The notes under the pieces were generated by a model. The model had not been told where the DNA came from. It ran no database searches and saw nothing but the letters and a program-made list of their open reading frames with translations. 14,530 nt of DNA from an uncultured Christensenella sp. (GTDB taxonomy: Bacteria; Bacillota; Clostridia; Christensenellales; UBA1242): the NCBI GenBank assembly GCA_905207515.1, contig CAJLLK010000023.1:1-14530 (forward strand), written 5' to 3'. Below, piece after piece: positions 13,836-14,530 of the stretch. How positions within the stretch are numbered: the first letter of the stretch is position 1; each line of letters begins with the position of its first letter. The translations under genes and the position numbers were made by a program.

Positions 13836-14530
13836 ATGAAACAAGACATAATTCAAAGAGCGTTGGAAAACATCAGAGAGCGAAAACGAACTGCCGAAGA
13901 AGCCTTTTCTAAACAGATGGAACCGCTTTATAAAAATCAAAAATTTTGTGAATTGGAACAAAAATACGCAAAAATAATGATAAAAAACGCAAAAAAAGCG
14001 AGTTTAAATGAATTTTTTGATAAAAATGAAGAAATTTCTTTAAAAAATCAAATTGAAAAAATGAAAGCTGAGCACAATGTGACCACTCCAAATTACAGTT
14101 GCAAAACTTGCAAGGATGAAGGGTTTTTGAATGGTCAAATGTGCAAATGTTTGAAAAAAGAGATTTCAAAAGTGCTTCTCAAAGACAGTGGATTTGAGAC
14201 TTTGGAAGATTTTAAAGAGAGCGAAAAAACGGCTGGCGAACTTCGACCAGTTTATGAAAAAATGAAACAATGGTGCCAAAGCGATTTTAAGAAAAATTTG
14301 ATATACATCTATGGTCCAACCGGTGTTGGAAAAACTCACCTTATGAAAGCCATGGCAAACGAACTTATAGAACGCGGAAAAGTTGTCAGACTTGTTACCG
14401 CATTTAAAATCAATCAAGATTTCAAAAGTTTCAGCAAATCGTTTGACGACGAAATTTTAAACAAATATTTGCAGACCGAAATTTTGTTTATCGACGACCT
14501 TGGCACAGAACCACTTTATAAAAATGTTAC
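13836..14530 (+). CDS. Helicase loader ATPase, DnaI/DnaC-like (3' end outside window)
   Basis: The first 231 residues of an AAA+ ATPase that loads the replicative helicase at the origin. An N-terminal charged helical region (1-80, probable helicase-binding domain) is followed by a zinc-binding cluster C-x2-C-x10-C-x-C (Cys89, Cys92, Cys103, Cys105), then the ATPase domain with Walker A G-P-T-G-V-G-K-T-H (160-168) and Walker B I-L-F-I-D-D-L-G (216-223). DnaI of B. subtilis has the same order of a zinc-binding N-terminal region and AAA+ core. The sequence runs off the window before the sensor motifs. AGGAG, overlapping the upstream stop codon, lies 6 nt before the ATG, so it is translated from the same message as the DnaD-like gene, the usual pairing. 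Confidence 0.93.
   Translation, partial: MKQDIIQRALENIRERKRTAEEAFSKQMEPLYKNQKFCELEQKYAKIMIKNAKKASLNEFFDKNEEISLKNQIEKMKAEHNVTTPNYSCKTCKDEGFLNGQMCKCLKKEISKVLLKDSGFETLEDFKESEKTAGELRPVYEKMKQWCQSDFKKNLIYIYGPTGVGKTHLMKAMANELIERGKVVRLVTAFKINQDFKSFSKSFDDEILNKYLQTEILFIDDLGTEPLYKNV

Noticed and set aside
1..14530. Mycoplasma-like code with TGA as tryptophan
   Set aside because: TGA ends several intact genes exactly where their families end (for example 3681-3683 and 5345-5347), and TGG is used for Trp.
1..14530. CRISPR array, tRNA or rRNA gene, or insertion-sequence ends
   Set aside because: Reading both strands gave no regularly spaced repeats, cloverleaf-like segment, rRNA-like sequence or transposase with inverted repeats.

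Overview
The window is AT-rich, densely packed bacterial DNA using the standard code: TGA ends several genes and TGG encodes Trp. A DnaD-like protein followed by a DnaI/DnaC-type helicase loader, strong GGAGG-type ribosome sites, a SHOCT membrane protein, a BspA-like leucine-rich-repeat protein and a large serine recombinase with a zinc ribbon all point to a low-GC Gram-positive organism (Bacillota), most likely an uncultured gut Clostridia. That assignment is inference. No rRNA, tRNA or CRISPR array was seen, and no stretch over 300 bases lacks a gene.

Layout. (1) 1-1744, plus strand: the tail of an unknown gene overlapping a large serine recombinase broken by a one-base frameshift; this looks like the right edge of an integrated or formerly mobile element lying mostly to the left. 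(2) 1833-5198, minus strand: a surface module of a secreted leucine-rich-repeat protein, an intact GT2 glycosyltransferase and a second GT2 gene broken near its start. Its likely promoter has eight consecutive G residues between the -35 and -10 boxes, a candidate phase-variable switch. (3) 5345-7248: an orphan PD-(D/E)XK nuclease-like protein on the minus strand, then a small cysteine-containing protein and a SHOCT membrane protein on the plus strand, each with its own promoter or terminator. (4) 7283-9018, minus strand: XRE regulator, Ku (non-homologous end joining) and Nudix hydrolase, apparently one operon. (5) 9168-10804, plus strand: an unknown 109-residue protein bracketed by two near-identical 16-bp palindromes, then a GT4 glycosyltransferase. 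(6) 10827-12281, minus strand: a secreted or lipid-anchored M1-family metallopeptidase. (7) 12378 to the end, plus strand: a replication-initiation pair, a DnaD-like protein that appears to carry four tandem C-terminal-type domains and the start of a helicase loader with a Cys4 cluster and Walker motifs.

The clearest biological hypothesis is region 2: one variable-length homopolymer in a promoter could switch a surface protein and its co-transcribed glycosyltransferases together. No large new multi-gene system is evident; the XRE-Ku-Nudix operon, the multi-domain DnaD and the palindrome-flanked gene are the other points worth checking.
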